NCBI RefSeq assembly: GCF_003010935.1
Contig: NZ_PGGN01000001.1
Span: 682,001 to 746,000 of the forward strand
DNA: 64,000 bases
Reading direction: 5' to 3'
Source: Phyllobacterium endophyticum
GTDB taxonomy: Bacteria; Pseudomonadota; Alphaproteobacteria; Rhizobiales; Rhizobiaceae
The notes beneath the pieces were generated by a model. It saw only the letters and a list, made by a program, of their open reading frames with translations, did not search any database and had not been told where the DNA came from. Of this stretch, positions 37,551-44,170 are shown in pieces; positions within the stretch are counted from its first letter, which is position 1, and each line of letters begins with the position of its first letter. The translations under genes were made by a program, and so were the position numbers.

Positions 37551-37820
37551 TCAGATCAACTTGCCCCAGGCCGGGTGCCACTCAACACCTTCTGCAAGTT
37601 CGACAAAGACGGGTTTCGACTCGCCATCCGCCTTGTGATTTTCAGCCACGCGAAACGCTTGTTCCGGCTCCATTTCCTCGCCGGGGAAGATGACATCATC
37701 GCTTCCGGGCCTCGCGATCTGCCGAATATATGACCTGATATTTCCGTCGGATCGATAGAGTTTGATGACCAGTGAACCCGGCTCCACAAGACTTTGCCGA
37801 AAATGATGATAGGTTCGCAT
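37551..37820 (-). CDS. Small protein with C-terminal WHPAWGKL motif, unknown function
   Basis: 89 residues, soluble. The C-terminal part (EQAFRVAENHKADGE, then VFVELAEGVEWHPAWGKLI) resembles the 92-residue protein at 36033-36311. It starts 28 bases after the phosphoesterase gene on the same strand and is therefore probably the third gene of the operon driven by the promoter at 39419-39443. Confidence 0.7.
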   Translation of the reverse strand: MRTYHHFRQSLVEPGSLVIKLYRSDGNIRSYIRQIARPGSDDVIFPGEEMEPEQAFRVAENHKADGESKPVFVELAEGVEWHPAWGKLI

Positions 37821-37848
37821 TGGTGTCTTTCATTGCGCCATGCGCAGG

Positions 37849-38571
37849 TCAGATTTCCAGAATGGCATATGGCCTTCCGGTCGGTTTCTCGATATGCGCC
37901 GCGACATTGAACACAGGCGCGCCGCCGGGCGTGACGCCTTCATAGACACCTCTATGTGCATGACCATGAACGACGGCATTGACCTTGAAACGGTCAATGG
38001 TCTCGGCGAGGCGTGACGAGCCGAGGAAGGGGTAAATCTCCGGCGGTTCTCCCGCGACGGTCGCCGCGATCGGAGCATAGTGGAGAACGACGACGGCGCG
38101 CTCGGTGTTTACCTTGCGCAGCGCATTTTCAAGACGCATCGCTTCGGCGACGCTCTCGGATACCATCGCCTTTATGGCGGGTTCGCCGAATGAACCCAGC
38201 ATGTGCCTGCCAAAGCCGCCGGCGAAACCCTTTGCGCCGACGAAGCCGACACCATTGATTTCCACCATTTGCCCATCGAGAAGATGGACGCCTGACTGAA
38301 TGAGGATCGACGAGATTTCCGTGACGGCATCGCATTGGTAATCGTGGTTTCCGAGCACCGCCACCACCGGGAGGGTGCAACCTTTCAGGTCGGCAGCCAG
38401 GGACTGCGCTTCCTGGGGCTTTCCAAGGTCGGTGAGATCGCCGGCGATGACCAGCACGTCGGCGACGTCCGAGATCTCCTTGAAAAGGTCCCTGTAGGTG
38501 ACCGACCCGTCTTCCTTGACGTGAAGGTCGGCAACTGCGGCGACCCTCATCTTGCCGTTCGATTTGCTCAT
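37849..38571 (-). CDS. Calcineurin-like metallophosphoesterase
   Basis: 240 residues from ATG 38571, with GGAGGT upstream. Dimetal phosphoesterase motifs appear in order: AVADLHVKEDG (DxH), VIAGDLTDLG (GDxxD), AVLGNHDYQCD (GNHD), VLHYAPIAAT and VVHGHAHRG (GHxH). The substrate, a nucleotide, protein or phospholipid phosphate, cannot be read. It lies 13 bases after the nucleotidyltransferase gene and shares its predicted general-stress promoter. Confidence 0.92.
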   Translation of the reverse strand: MSKSNGKMRVAAVADLHVKEDGSVTYRDLFKEISDVADVLVIAGDLTDLGKPQEAQSLAADLKGCTLPVVAVLGNHDYQCDAVTEISSILIQSGVHLLDGQMVEINGVGFVGAKGFAGGFGRHMLGSFGEPAIKAMVSESVAEAMRLENALRKVNTERAVVVLHYAPIAATVAGEPPEIYPFLGSSRLAETIDRFKVNAVVHGHAHRGVYEGVTPGGAPVFNVAAHIEKPTGRPYAILEI

Positions 38572-38584
38572 TCTGTCACCTCCG

Positions 38585-39379
38585 TCAGTCGCGCATTTCG
38601 CCTTCTCCACCAACGTCGGCGAAACCCCATTCCTTGATATCGATCTCGAAATCGGCACGCGAATACATCCTGCCCCGGCAAATCTTCATCTGGGGCAGAG
38701 GTAGATTTCTCTGTGCCGAAAGTCTGTCCAGGAGTTCATCCATGAGCCAGAGCGGAACCTTGTCGCGCTCGGAAGGATATATCCATCTGAAATTGAGCAG
38801 ATGGATCAGCAGGACCTCCCAGTGCACTTCCATGTAGCCGAGCAGCTTTTCCCAATCGATCCGGTCATGCGCCTTCAAGATGACATGTGCGACGTCGGGT
38901 CCATCATATCTGTGGCGAAGCTGGATGAAGGCTTTCGACCAGATCAGTTCCGTGGGCGCGAGGATGGCGACGGGAAGGTCATTCATCCGGACCTGCATCG
39001 CATTCTCGAACCATTGCTCGCCGACGGGCATGGTTCCATTGGATGATGCAAAGATCACGTCGAAGAAGTGCCGTCCCTTGTAGACCTTACCGAGCCAGCG
39101 ATCGTCCTCGATTTCGATGGCATATCCGCAAGATTTGAAGTGCGAAAGGATGCGTGGATAGTCGCCGGCCTTGCAGAAGATGTCGAAATCCTTGGTCGGC
39201 CTCGAAATGCCGGTATAGGCGCTCACGGCAAAAGTGCCGGCGACGAGGAAAGGGATGTTGGACCTGACCAACTCGGCAATGGCTTCGCTGACAAAGGCTT
39301 CCGCTTCCTCGTCCACCAACTGCGGCAGCGCCAGCGGCGCTTCTGGTGCATTTTCATGTGGGGCGGCGGGCCTTGGCAT
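38585..39379 (-). CDS. Nucleotidyltransferase-fold protein
   Basis: 264 residues from ATG 39379 (MPRPAAPHENAP), with AGGAGAG upstream. Pol-beta-like nucleotidyltransferase signature: FLVAGTFAVSAYTGISRPTKDFDIFCKAGD, with the DxD in KDFDIF. The domain continues through about residue 150 (APTELIWSKAFIQ), and the C-terminal 100 residues are unassigned. The substrate is unknown; related folds include aminoglycoside and AbiEii-like enzymes. It is first in an operon with the phosphoesterase and the 89-residue gene. Confidence 0.85.
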   Translation of the reverse strand: MPRPAAPHENAPEAPLALPQLVDEEAEAFVSEAIAELVRSNIPFLVAGTFAVSAYTGISRPTKDFDIFCKAGDYPRILSHFKSCGYAIEIEDDRWLGKVYKGRHFFDVIFASSNGTMPVGEQWFENAMQVRMNDLPVAILAPTELIWSKAFIQLRHRYDGPDVAHVILKAHDRIDWEKLLGYMEVHWEVLLIHLLNFRWIYPSERDKVPLWLMDELLDRLSAQRNLPLPQMKICRGRMYSRADFEIDIKEWGFADVGGEGEMRD

Positions 39380-39418
39380 GCAAACTCTCCTGAACCGTTG
39401 GTTAGTTGTTGAAGGAAC

Positions 39419-39443
39419 AACACCCGACGGAACCTGAGGTTCC
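39419..39443 (-). promoter_or_regulatory. EcfG-type promoter for the nucleotidyltransferase operon
   Basis: On the minus strand GGAAC (39443-39439), 16 bases, TGTT (39422-39419). The -10 element ends 39 bases before ATG 39379. The -35 also lies in a perfect inverted repeat CGGAACC-TGA-GGTTCCG (39428-39444). The rest of 39444-39579 holds no gene I can support. Confidence 0.8.
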
Positions 39444-39579
39444 GCCGTGGCCGAGGCCGCTGCGTCTGCGTGACACCGATGCCGAGGAGCCCGCAACCGG
39501 GGATAGGCTGCCGAGAACGTGATTGTTCGAGACAGTCGAAGTGACGGCGACTATGCGGGATAGCGTTTAGTCGCCAGGT

Positions 39580-39825
39580 TCAATCATCGGCGCGCGGCTT
39601 GTTGTGGCTGCTCTCCTGATTGAGGCCGCGAACGTCGGGACGATCGCCACTCGTGGCCTCGTCGGCTTCGGGAGCGCGAAGGTTTCCTCCCTTCCGGTAA
39701 GCCTCTCGGAGTTCCTTGGATTGTTTCAGATCGCGCTCCGCGACATCGGGCTTTACCTCGTCCTTCGGGTTCAACCCGCCTTCGATGATTTCGATCTGCC
39801 TCTCGTGGGTTTTCCTTCCAACCAT
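39580..39825 (-). CDS. Small hydrophilic, probably disordered protein
   Basis: 81 residues, strongly charged and low in hydrophobic residues (MVGRKTHERQIEIIEGGLNPKDEV at the start, NKPRADD at the end). GAAGGA lies 9 bases before the ATG. Its 5' end overlaps the 3' end of the NTF2-like gene by 55 bases in another frame. It is the last gene of a leftward series of small stress-type genes. No known domain. Confidence 0.6.
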   Translation of the reverse strand: MVGRKTHERQIEIIEGGLNPKDEVKPDVAERDLKQSKELREAYRKGGNLRAPEADEATSGDRPDVRGLNQESSHNKPRADD

Positions 39826-40283
39826 TGTTCTGATCCTTCGGGTTTGTTCGCTGTTTCAGGGCGAACCGCCAGTGGCGTTTGCTGGTGGTGCACAAGCAGC
39901 CACTGCGAATTCGCATGCGTGTATATGGAACTGCAGAGAGCCTCGTATGCCGGTTCGCTGCCCCGCTGCGCCGTTGCGCGATAGGTCAGCACGGCTACAT
40001 GCGGGTCCAGCGATACGAGGCTCTGGTTCTGCATCTCGATCTTGTTCCAGCGAGGTGCTTTGTCCAGTGCCGCAATGATCTCGTCGCCAACGAGAACGCC
40101 AGGCGGCTCGGGAAACACCATGATGCAATCGGGCGCAAGAAACGTGGTGTAATAGGCGGCGTCGCTGAGCCAGAAGCCACGTTCCATTTCCCAAAGCGCG
40201 ACGTCGCTGGAGCTGTCAGATACCACGGAGGACCTGACGAAGAACGGCAACAGCTCCGATATGCTGGAGCCAAAAAAGTTCAT
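39771..40283 (-). CDS. NTF2/SnoaL-like (DUF4440-type) protein
   Basis: 170 residues. The cone-shaped NTF2-like fold is suggested by ALWEMERGFWLSDAAYYTTFLAPDCIMVFPEPPGVLVGDEIIAAL, then VAVLTYRATAQRGSEPAYEALCSSIYTHANSQWLLVHHQQTPL. A charged tail follows (about 145-170). Such proteins may be small-ligand enzymes or binding proteins, and no catalytic residue is identified. It lies 21 bases after the 72-residue gene on the same strand. Confidence 0.8.
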   Translation of the reverse strand: MNFFGSSISELLPFFVRSSVVSDSSSDVALWEMERGFWLSDAAYYTTFLAPDCIMVFPEPPGVLVGDEIIAALDKAPRWNKIEMQNQSLVSLDPHVAVLTYRATAQRGSEPAYEALCSSIYTHANSQWLLVHHQQTPLAVRPETANKPEGSEQWLEGKPTRGRSKSSKAG

Positions 40284-40304
40284 GTCCTTACGCCTTTCCT
40301 TGGC

Positions 40305-40523
40305 TCAATCGTCGTTGAGGCGGTTAGCGGCATGATCGTGGTATTGCTCGGTCTGAATCTGTTTGCCGTCCGCGCCGCGCTCACGCGAATGTTGCGCCTT
40401 GTCCCTGTTGGAAAGAACCATGTTCTCGGGGATCGTATCTTCGGGAACCTCGGTCATCGCACCTTCACCCGAGCCTTTTCCCTGTGAACCCTTGCCGAAA
40501 TGTTTCTTGCTGGCCTGTGCCAT
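40305..40523 (-). CDS. Small hydrophilic protein, Gly/Lys-rich N-terminus
   Basis: 72 residues (MAQASKKHFGKGSQGKGSG at the start). It is polar throughout, with no hydrophobic core, signal or membrane segment, and resembles the many short hydrophilic stress proteins of Rhizobiales. It lies 32 bases after the 65-residue gene and 21 before the NTF2-like gene, in the operon driven by the promoter at 40972-40996. Confidence 0.65.
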   Translation of the reverse strand: MAQASKKHFGKGSQGKGSGEGAMTEVPEDTIPENMVLSNRDKAQHSRERGADGKQIQTEQYHDHAANRLNDD

Positions 40524-40555
40524 GGGGATTTTCCTTTCACGTCATAGGTAAGCGA

Positions 40556-40753
40556 TTACTTACCCGCCTTCTGGCGCGGGTCGTGCGTGTGATGACTGTC
40601 TCGCTCTCCGCCGCCGCCGGACACCTTGCTCCTGGAGCGCTGATCAGACTCGGCCGGCGGCTTGTCGATCTTCAGCGGTGTCTTGGCATTTTCATGCGAG
40701 GCTCCCGGGCCTCCCTGACGGATACTGGCTGGTGTCTTGGTTGATGTTGACAT
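40556..40753 (-). CDS. Small hydrophilic protein, unknown function
   Basis: 65 residues from ATG 40753 (MSTSTKTPASIRQGG); an ATG four codons upstream overlaps the previous gene. It is rich in Lys, Ser, Gly and His (GGGGERDSHHTHDPRQKAGK at the end) and probably disordered. It starts 8 bases after the preceding small gene. Confidence 0.6.
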   Translation of the reverse strand: MSTSTKTPASIRQGGPGASHENAKTPLKIDKPPAESDQRSRSKVSGGGGERDSHHTHDPRQKAGK

Positions 40754-40761
40754 GATGTACC

Positions 40762-40947
40762 TCAACGATCCTGCTGATAACCCTGGTGAGTCGTGTTGAG
40801 TTTCGTATTGCCCGTCTGGCCGCGCTTGTCCGGATTATCCGTGGCATTCGCGTGCTGGACTTCCTGTTTTTCCGCAGGTTTTGCGGCATCGCCCGGGCCT
40901 TTGGGCGAGCGATTTTCCTCGGGGACGGGGGGTGGTTTCGAAGTCAT
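40762..40947 (-). CDS. Small hydrophilic protein, first gene of a predicted EcfG operon
   Basis: 61 residues from ATG 40947 (MTSKPPPVPEENRSPKG), with AAGGAGGAA upstream. The composition is Pro, Lys, Asn, Gln and Thr rich with no hydrophobic segment, probably disordered. It is the first gene after the promoter at 40972-40996, and four or five same-strand genes follow at short spacing. Confidence 0.65.
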   Translation of the reverse strand: MTSKPPPVPEENRSPKGPGDAAKPAEKQEVQHANATDNPDKRGQTGNTKLNTTHQGYQQDR

Positions 40948-40971
40948 GATAATTCCTCCTTCTCGTTTCAA

Positions 40972-40996
40972 AACCAATCAATCCACCGAATGTTCC
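40972..40996 (-). promoter_or_regulatory. EcfG-type promoter for the small-protein operon
   Basis: On the minus strand GGAAC (40996-40992), 16 bases, GGTT (40975-40972). The -10 ends 24 bases before ATG 40947. The fourth -10 position varies from C to G, which is tolerated in this promoter class. Confidence 0.75.
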
Positions 40997-41031
40997 ATCC
41001 AAATGGGCGGCTTCGCCGGACCGGAATCGCT

Positions 41032-41056
41032 GGAACATTCGGCCGGCATCATTGTT
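41032..41056 (+). promoter_or_regulatory. EcfG-type promoter for the MBL-fold gene
   Basis: GGAAC (41032-41036), 16 bases, TGTT (41053-41056), facing right, back-to-back with the site at 40972-40996. It lies 102 bases upstream of GTG 41159. Confidence 0.75.
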
Positions 41057-41158
41057 TCACAGCGACCGGGCAAGTGGCGCAGATGAAGCGCGCCCGAGGC
41101 TCATGGATGAACCCTTCCAAGCGCCGCAACAGGGACATTCACCAGGAGGAGCACAGCA

Positions 41159-41992
41159 GTGAGCAAGCAGATACCCATGCCGGATTCCGCCGTTGCCGAG
41201 ACGTTCAAGGATGAGGCGGGCGCAATCGAAGTCCGCAACGACCTGACATACCTGACGACGGGCATCGTCAACGTGGCGTTCATTGGCTTCCCGAAGAACG
41301 ACTGGGTGCTTGTCGACGCCGGTCTTTCAACCTATGCCGGAACAATAATCGAAGCGGCGGATCAGCGCTTTGGCAGCCTCGCGACGCCGCGTTGCATCAT
41401 CCTCACGCATGGTCATTTCGACCATATAGGATCGCTGGAGGCGCTTCTGGAACGATGGGACGTTCCCGTCTATGCGCATCCAGCGGAGTTCCCCTACCTG
41501 GACGGAAGCCAATCCTATCCGCCGCCGGATCCGTCCGCCGGTGGCGGGGCAATGACGCTGCTTTCCCCGCTCTTTCCCCGCGGCCCGATCGACATATCGC
41601 GCTGGCTGAGGGAGCTTCCGGGGGACGGCACGGTGCCGGGGCTGGAGGGCTGGAGGTGGTTACATACGCCCGGTCACACGCAAGGGCATATCTCGCTATG
41701 GCGGGAGGCGGACAGGACGCTTGTGGCGGGCGACGCATTCATCACGACGCGGCAGGAGTCCGCCTATCACGCTCTTGCGCAGACGCCGGAACTGCATGGC
41801 CCGCCGCGCTACTTCACCCCCGACTGGAACGCTGCGGAGGCATCTGTCCGCAAGCTTGCGGATCTGGAGCCGGAGCTTGTCGTGACCGGCCACGGCAAGG
41901 CGATGGCGGGGCCGGAACTGCAGGCGGGCCTGCACCGCCTGGCAGACAATTTCGGCTCGATCGCGGTGCCTCATTCCCGGACCCGACCATAA
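41159..41992 (+). CDS. MBL-fold metallo-hydrolase
   Basis: 277 residues from GTG 41159, chosen because AGGAGGAGC precedes it and the frame matches. Metallo-beta-lactamase motifs: IILTHGHFDHIGSL (HxHxDH), LHTPGHTQGHISLW, LVAGDAF and VVTGHGKAM. This is the generic hydrolase group (glyoxalase II-like, lactonase-like), not a beta-lactamase. It has a predicted general-stress promoter. Confidence 0.92.
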   Translation: MSKQIPMPDSAVAETFKDEAGAIEVRNDLTYLTTGIVNVAFIGFPKNDWVLVDAGLSTYAGTIIEAADQRFGSLATPRCIILTHGHFDHIGSLEALLERWDVPVYAHPAEFPYLDGSQSYPPPDPSAGGGAMTLLSPLFPRGPIDISRWLRELPGDGTVPGLEGWRWLHTPGHTQGHISLWREADRTLVAGDAFITTRQESAYHALAQTPELHGPPRYFTPDWNAAEASVRKLADLEPELVVTGHGKAMAGPELQAGLHRLADNFGSIAVPHSRTRP

Positions 41993-42014
41993 AAGGCTGG
42001 TGCCCTCCTTGCGG

Positions 42015-42039
42015 GGAACAATCTCAAGTTCCTGGTGTT
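42015..42039 (+). promoter_or_regulatory. EcfG-type promoter for the ferritin-like gene
   Basis: GGAAC (42015-42019), 16 bases, TGTT (42036-42039), ending 32 bases before ATG 42072. Confidence 0.8.
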
Positions 42040-42071
42040 GGAGGGCGATGATGAAAAAAGAGGAGAGTGAT

Positions 42072-42581
42072 ATGACTGCTGCAGACACAGCACTGAACAA
42101 CTGGCTGCGTGACGCTCACGCCATGGAAGAACAGGCGCTTACGATGCTGAAAGGCCAGGAGAGCCGTCTCGAAAGTTATCCCGAGTTGCGCGCGCGTATT
42201 TCCCAGCACATCAGGGAGACGGAGCGCCAGGCGCAAATGGTTCGCGGATGCCTGGAGCGGCGCAACACCGATACGTCCGGCCTCAAGGACGCGGGCGCCA
42301 AGCTGACAGCTCTCGGCCAGTCGCTGAGCGGGATCTTCGTCAGCGACGAAGTGATGAAGGGCTCACTCGCCAGCTACACTTTCGAACATATGGAAATTGC
42401 GAGTTACCGCATGCTGGCGGAAGCTGCCTCTTTCGTAGGCGACAGCGAAACCCAGCGCGTCTGCGAGGAGATAATGCGCGAGGAGGAAGCCATGGCACAG
42501 TGGCTTGCCGAGCACGCAGGCGAGGTTACCCGCACCTACCTCGCGCGGGAAGAGACGGATTCGGACAGAGCCAAGCGTTGA
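42072..42581 (+). CDS. Ferritin-like DUF892 (YciE/YciF family) protein
   Basis: 169 residues from ATG 42072, with AGGAG upstream. A four-helix ferritin-like bundle is indicated by LRDAHAMEEQALTMLKGQ, ARISQHIRETERQAQMVRGCLE, YTFEHMEIASYRMLAEAA and CEEIMREEEAMAQWLAEH, each carrying Glu/His metal-ligand-like residues. YciF-type proteins are stress-induced, and in other Rhizobiales they are frequent EcfG targets, consistent with the promoter just upstream. Confidence 0.9.
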   Translation: MTAADTALNNWLRDAHAMEEQALTMLKGQESRLESYPELRARISQHIRETERQAQMVRGCLERRNTDTSGLKDAGAKLTALGQSLSGIFVSDEVMKGSLASYTFEHMEIASYRMLAEAASFVGDSETQRVCEEIMREEEAMAQWLAEHAGEVTRTYLAREETDSDRAKR

Positions 42582-42669
42582 CCCCTGAAAACGGCACGCC
42601 TTCAAAGACGCCGCTTCTGTTGGGCCCCGATATCGGCTAGTTTGCCCTGACGGGATATCGGGGGGACAG

Positions 42670-43308
42670 ATGAGTAAAGTCGAGGAGCCGGCAGCGCGCC
42701 GGCCTATTGCAGCGCGGTCGTCGTCTTGGGCGATCGGACTGAGCAAATATCTCGTCAGGACTGGTGTTACGGCCAATGGCATCTCGGTGCTCTCCGTCTT
42801 TTTTGCCGCCGCTGGCGGGGCGCTTACAGGATTTGGCAATCAACACCCGGTTGCATGGATCGCAGCGGCGGCCTGCGTGCAGATGAGGCTGGTCTGCAAT
42901 CTTCTCGACGGAATGGTGGCGATCGAAGGCGGGAAGAAGACCCCGAACGGACCGCTTTATAACGAATTTCCCGACAGGATCGCCGATAGTCTCCTATTGG
43001 TTCCGGTCGGCTATGCGACAGGTCTGCCATGGCTCGGCTGGCTGTGTGCACTCCTGGCGGCGCTGACCGCCTATATAAGGGTATTTGGCGGGTCATTGGG
43101 TCTGCCCCAGGACTTCAGCGGTATCATGGCGAAGCAGCGCCGCATGGCAGCGCTGACGGTTGGCCTTGTGGCGCAAACAATCGAGACCGTGGTCTTTGGT
43201 ACCGTCTGGTCGCTTGGCGTCACGTTGGCGGCCATCACCGCCGGCAGCCTCGTAACTTGCATAACCCGGACGATCTCCCTGACCGGCAGTCTCGAAGGCC
43301 GCCAATAA
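42670..43308 (+). CDS. CDP-alcohol phosphatidyltransferase family protein with altered metal site
   Basis: 212 residues, about five or six membrane helices. The CDP-OH-P motif DxxDGxxARx8Gx3Dx3D is recognisable but changed: N77-L-L-D80-G81, then A84-I85 instead of AR, G94, N98, D102. Two of the four metal-coordinating Asp are Asn. The family attaches alcohols to CDP-diacylglycerol. This may be a different catalytic subset or an inactive form. A GGGGGACAG ribosome site precedes ATG 42670. Confidence 0.85.
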   Translation: MSKVEEPAARRPIAARSSSWAIGLSKYLVRTGVTANGISVLSVFFAAAGGALTGFGNQHPVAWIAAAACVQMRLVCNLLDGMVAIEGGKKTPNGPLYNEFPDRIADSLLLVPVGYATGLPWLGWLCALLAALTAYIRVFGGSLGLPQDFSGIMAKQRRMAALTVGLVAQTIETVVFGTVWSLGVTLAAITAGSLVTCITRTISLTGSLEGRQ

Positions 43309-43330
43309 GCATCGCTCGGGGCGAACCCGT

Positions 43331-44092
43331 TCAGCTTTCGCCCTCATTCTCGATGTGGACGATGGCTCCGCAATCCTTGCAATGCACTGCATCCGCGTCA
43401 TGCCGGCTGAGCCCGCAATTGGAGCATACGTAGCGGACCTTGTTCGGCCTGAACAACACCTGTGCGAGGCGCAGGAACAGCGTCACGCCGAAGATCATGA
43501 TCGACACGGATATCAACCGGCCCGTCGTGCCCTCAAGCGTAATATCTCCGAAACCCGTGGTCGTGAGCGCCGTGACGGTAAAATACAGCGCATCGGCATA
43601 ATTGGCGATTTCCGCGTTTGTCCGGTGCTGCGTCTCATAGACCAGCCCGGTCATGATAAACAGAAAGACCAGGAGGTTGATGACAGCGATCAACGCATCT
43701 TCATGCTGGCGCACGAATGGGAAATCGATGCGCAGGCGGGCGAGAACCTGATAGGTGTGCAGGAGCCGGACGGTGCGAAGTATCCGCAGAAAACCGAAAC
43801 CTTCCCCGGAGAGGGGGGCAAGAAACGAGAAAATGGCGACGAGATCCGCGATTGTGGATGGCCGAAAGAACGAACGCATCGTCATTTCGCCTATGGAAAA
43901 ACGAGCCAGAACGTCGAGCAGGATAATCAGTCCGATGCCCGCGTCCACCCACTCGACGACTTGTGACCGTGGCAGAAATGACGTGCCGATAACGAACAAT
44001 ATGGTGATTATATCAAAGACCAGCAGGACGTACCGGAACAGGTGGGCCCTGTCGGTATTTCCCTCGTACAATTCTGATAACAACTTTCTCAC
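43331..44092 (-). CDS. Voltage-gated-like potassium channel protein with C-terminal zinc ribbon
   Basis: 253 residues. S1-S4-like segments (VLLVFDIITILFVIGTSFLP; VDAGIGLIILLDVLARF; IADLVAIFSFLAPL; Arg-bearing RILRTVRLLHTYQVLARLR) are followed by a pore helix with selectivity filter TTTGFGD and S6. The C-terminal tail carries CSNCG and CKDCG, a zinc-ribbon pair typical of rubredoxin-like tails. It probably passes K+ or other monovalent cations. The tail is unusual and may sense metal or redox. Confidence 0.9.
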   Translation of the reverse strand: MRKLLSELYEGNTDRAHLFRYVLLVFDIITILFVIGTSFLPRSQVVEWVDAGIGLIILLDVLARFSIGEMTMRSFFRPSTIADLVAIFSFLAPLSGEGFGFLRILRTVRLLHTYQVLARLRIDFPFVRQHEDALIAVINLLVFLFIMTGLVYETQHRTNAEIANYADALYFTVTALTTTGFGDITLEGTTGRLISVSIMIFGVTLFLRLAQVLFRPNKVRYVCSNCGLSRHDADAVHCKDCGAIVHIENEGES

Positions 44093-44170
44093 TACGATCC
44101 TGTCGCTGCATCAACGGCAGCCCGCAAGGCGGATATGATTGGCCATGATATCGAATAATCAGGACTTGCT

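Noticed and set aside
41159-41992. MBL-fold protein as a beta-lactamase
   Set aside because: The motif order fits generic glyoxalase II-like hydrolases. There is no signal peptide, and the gene sits under a stress promoter.
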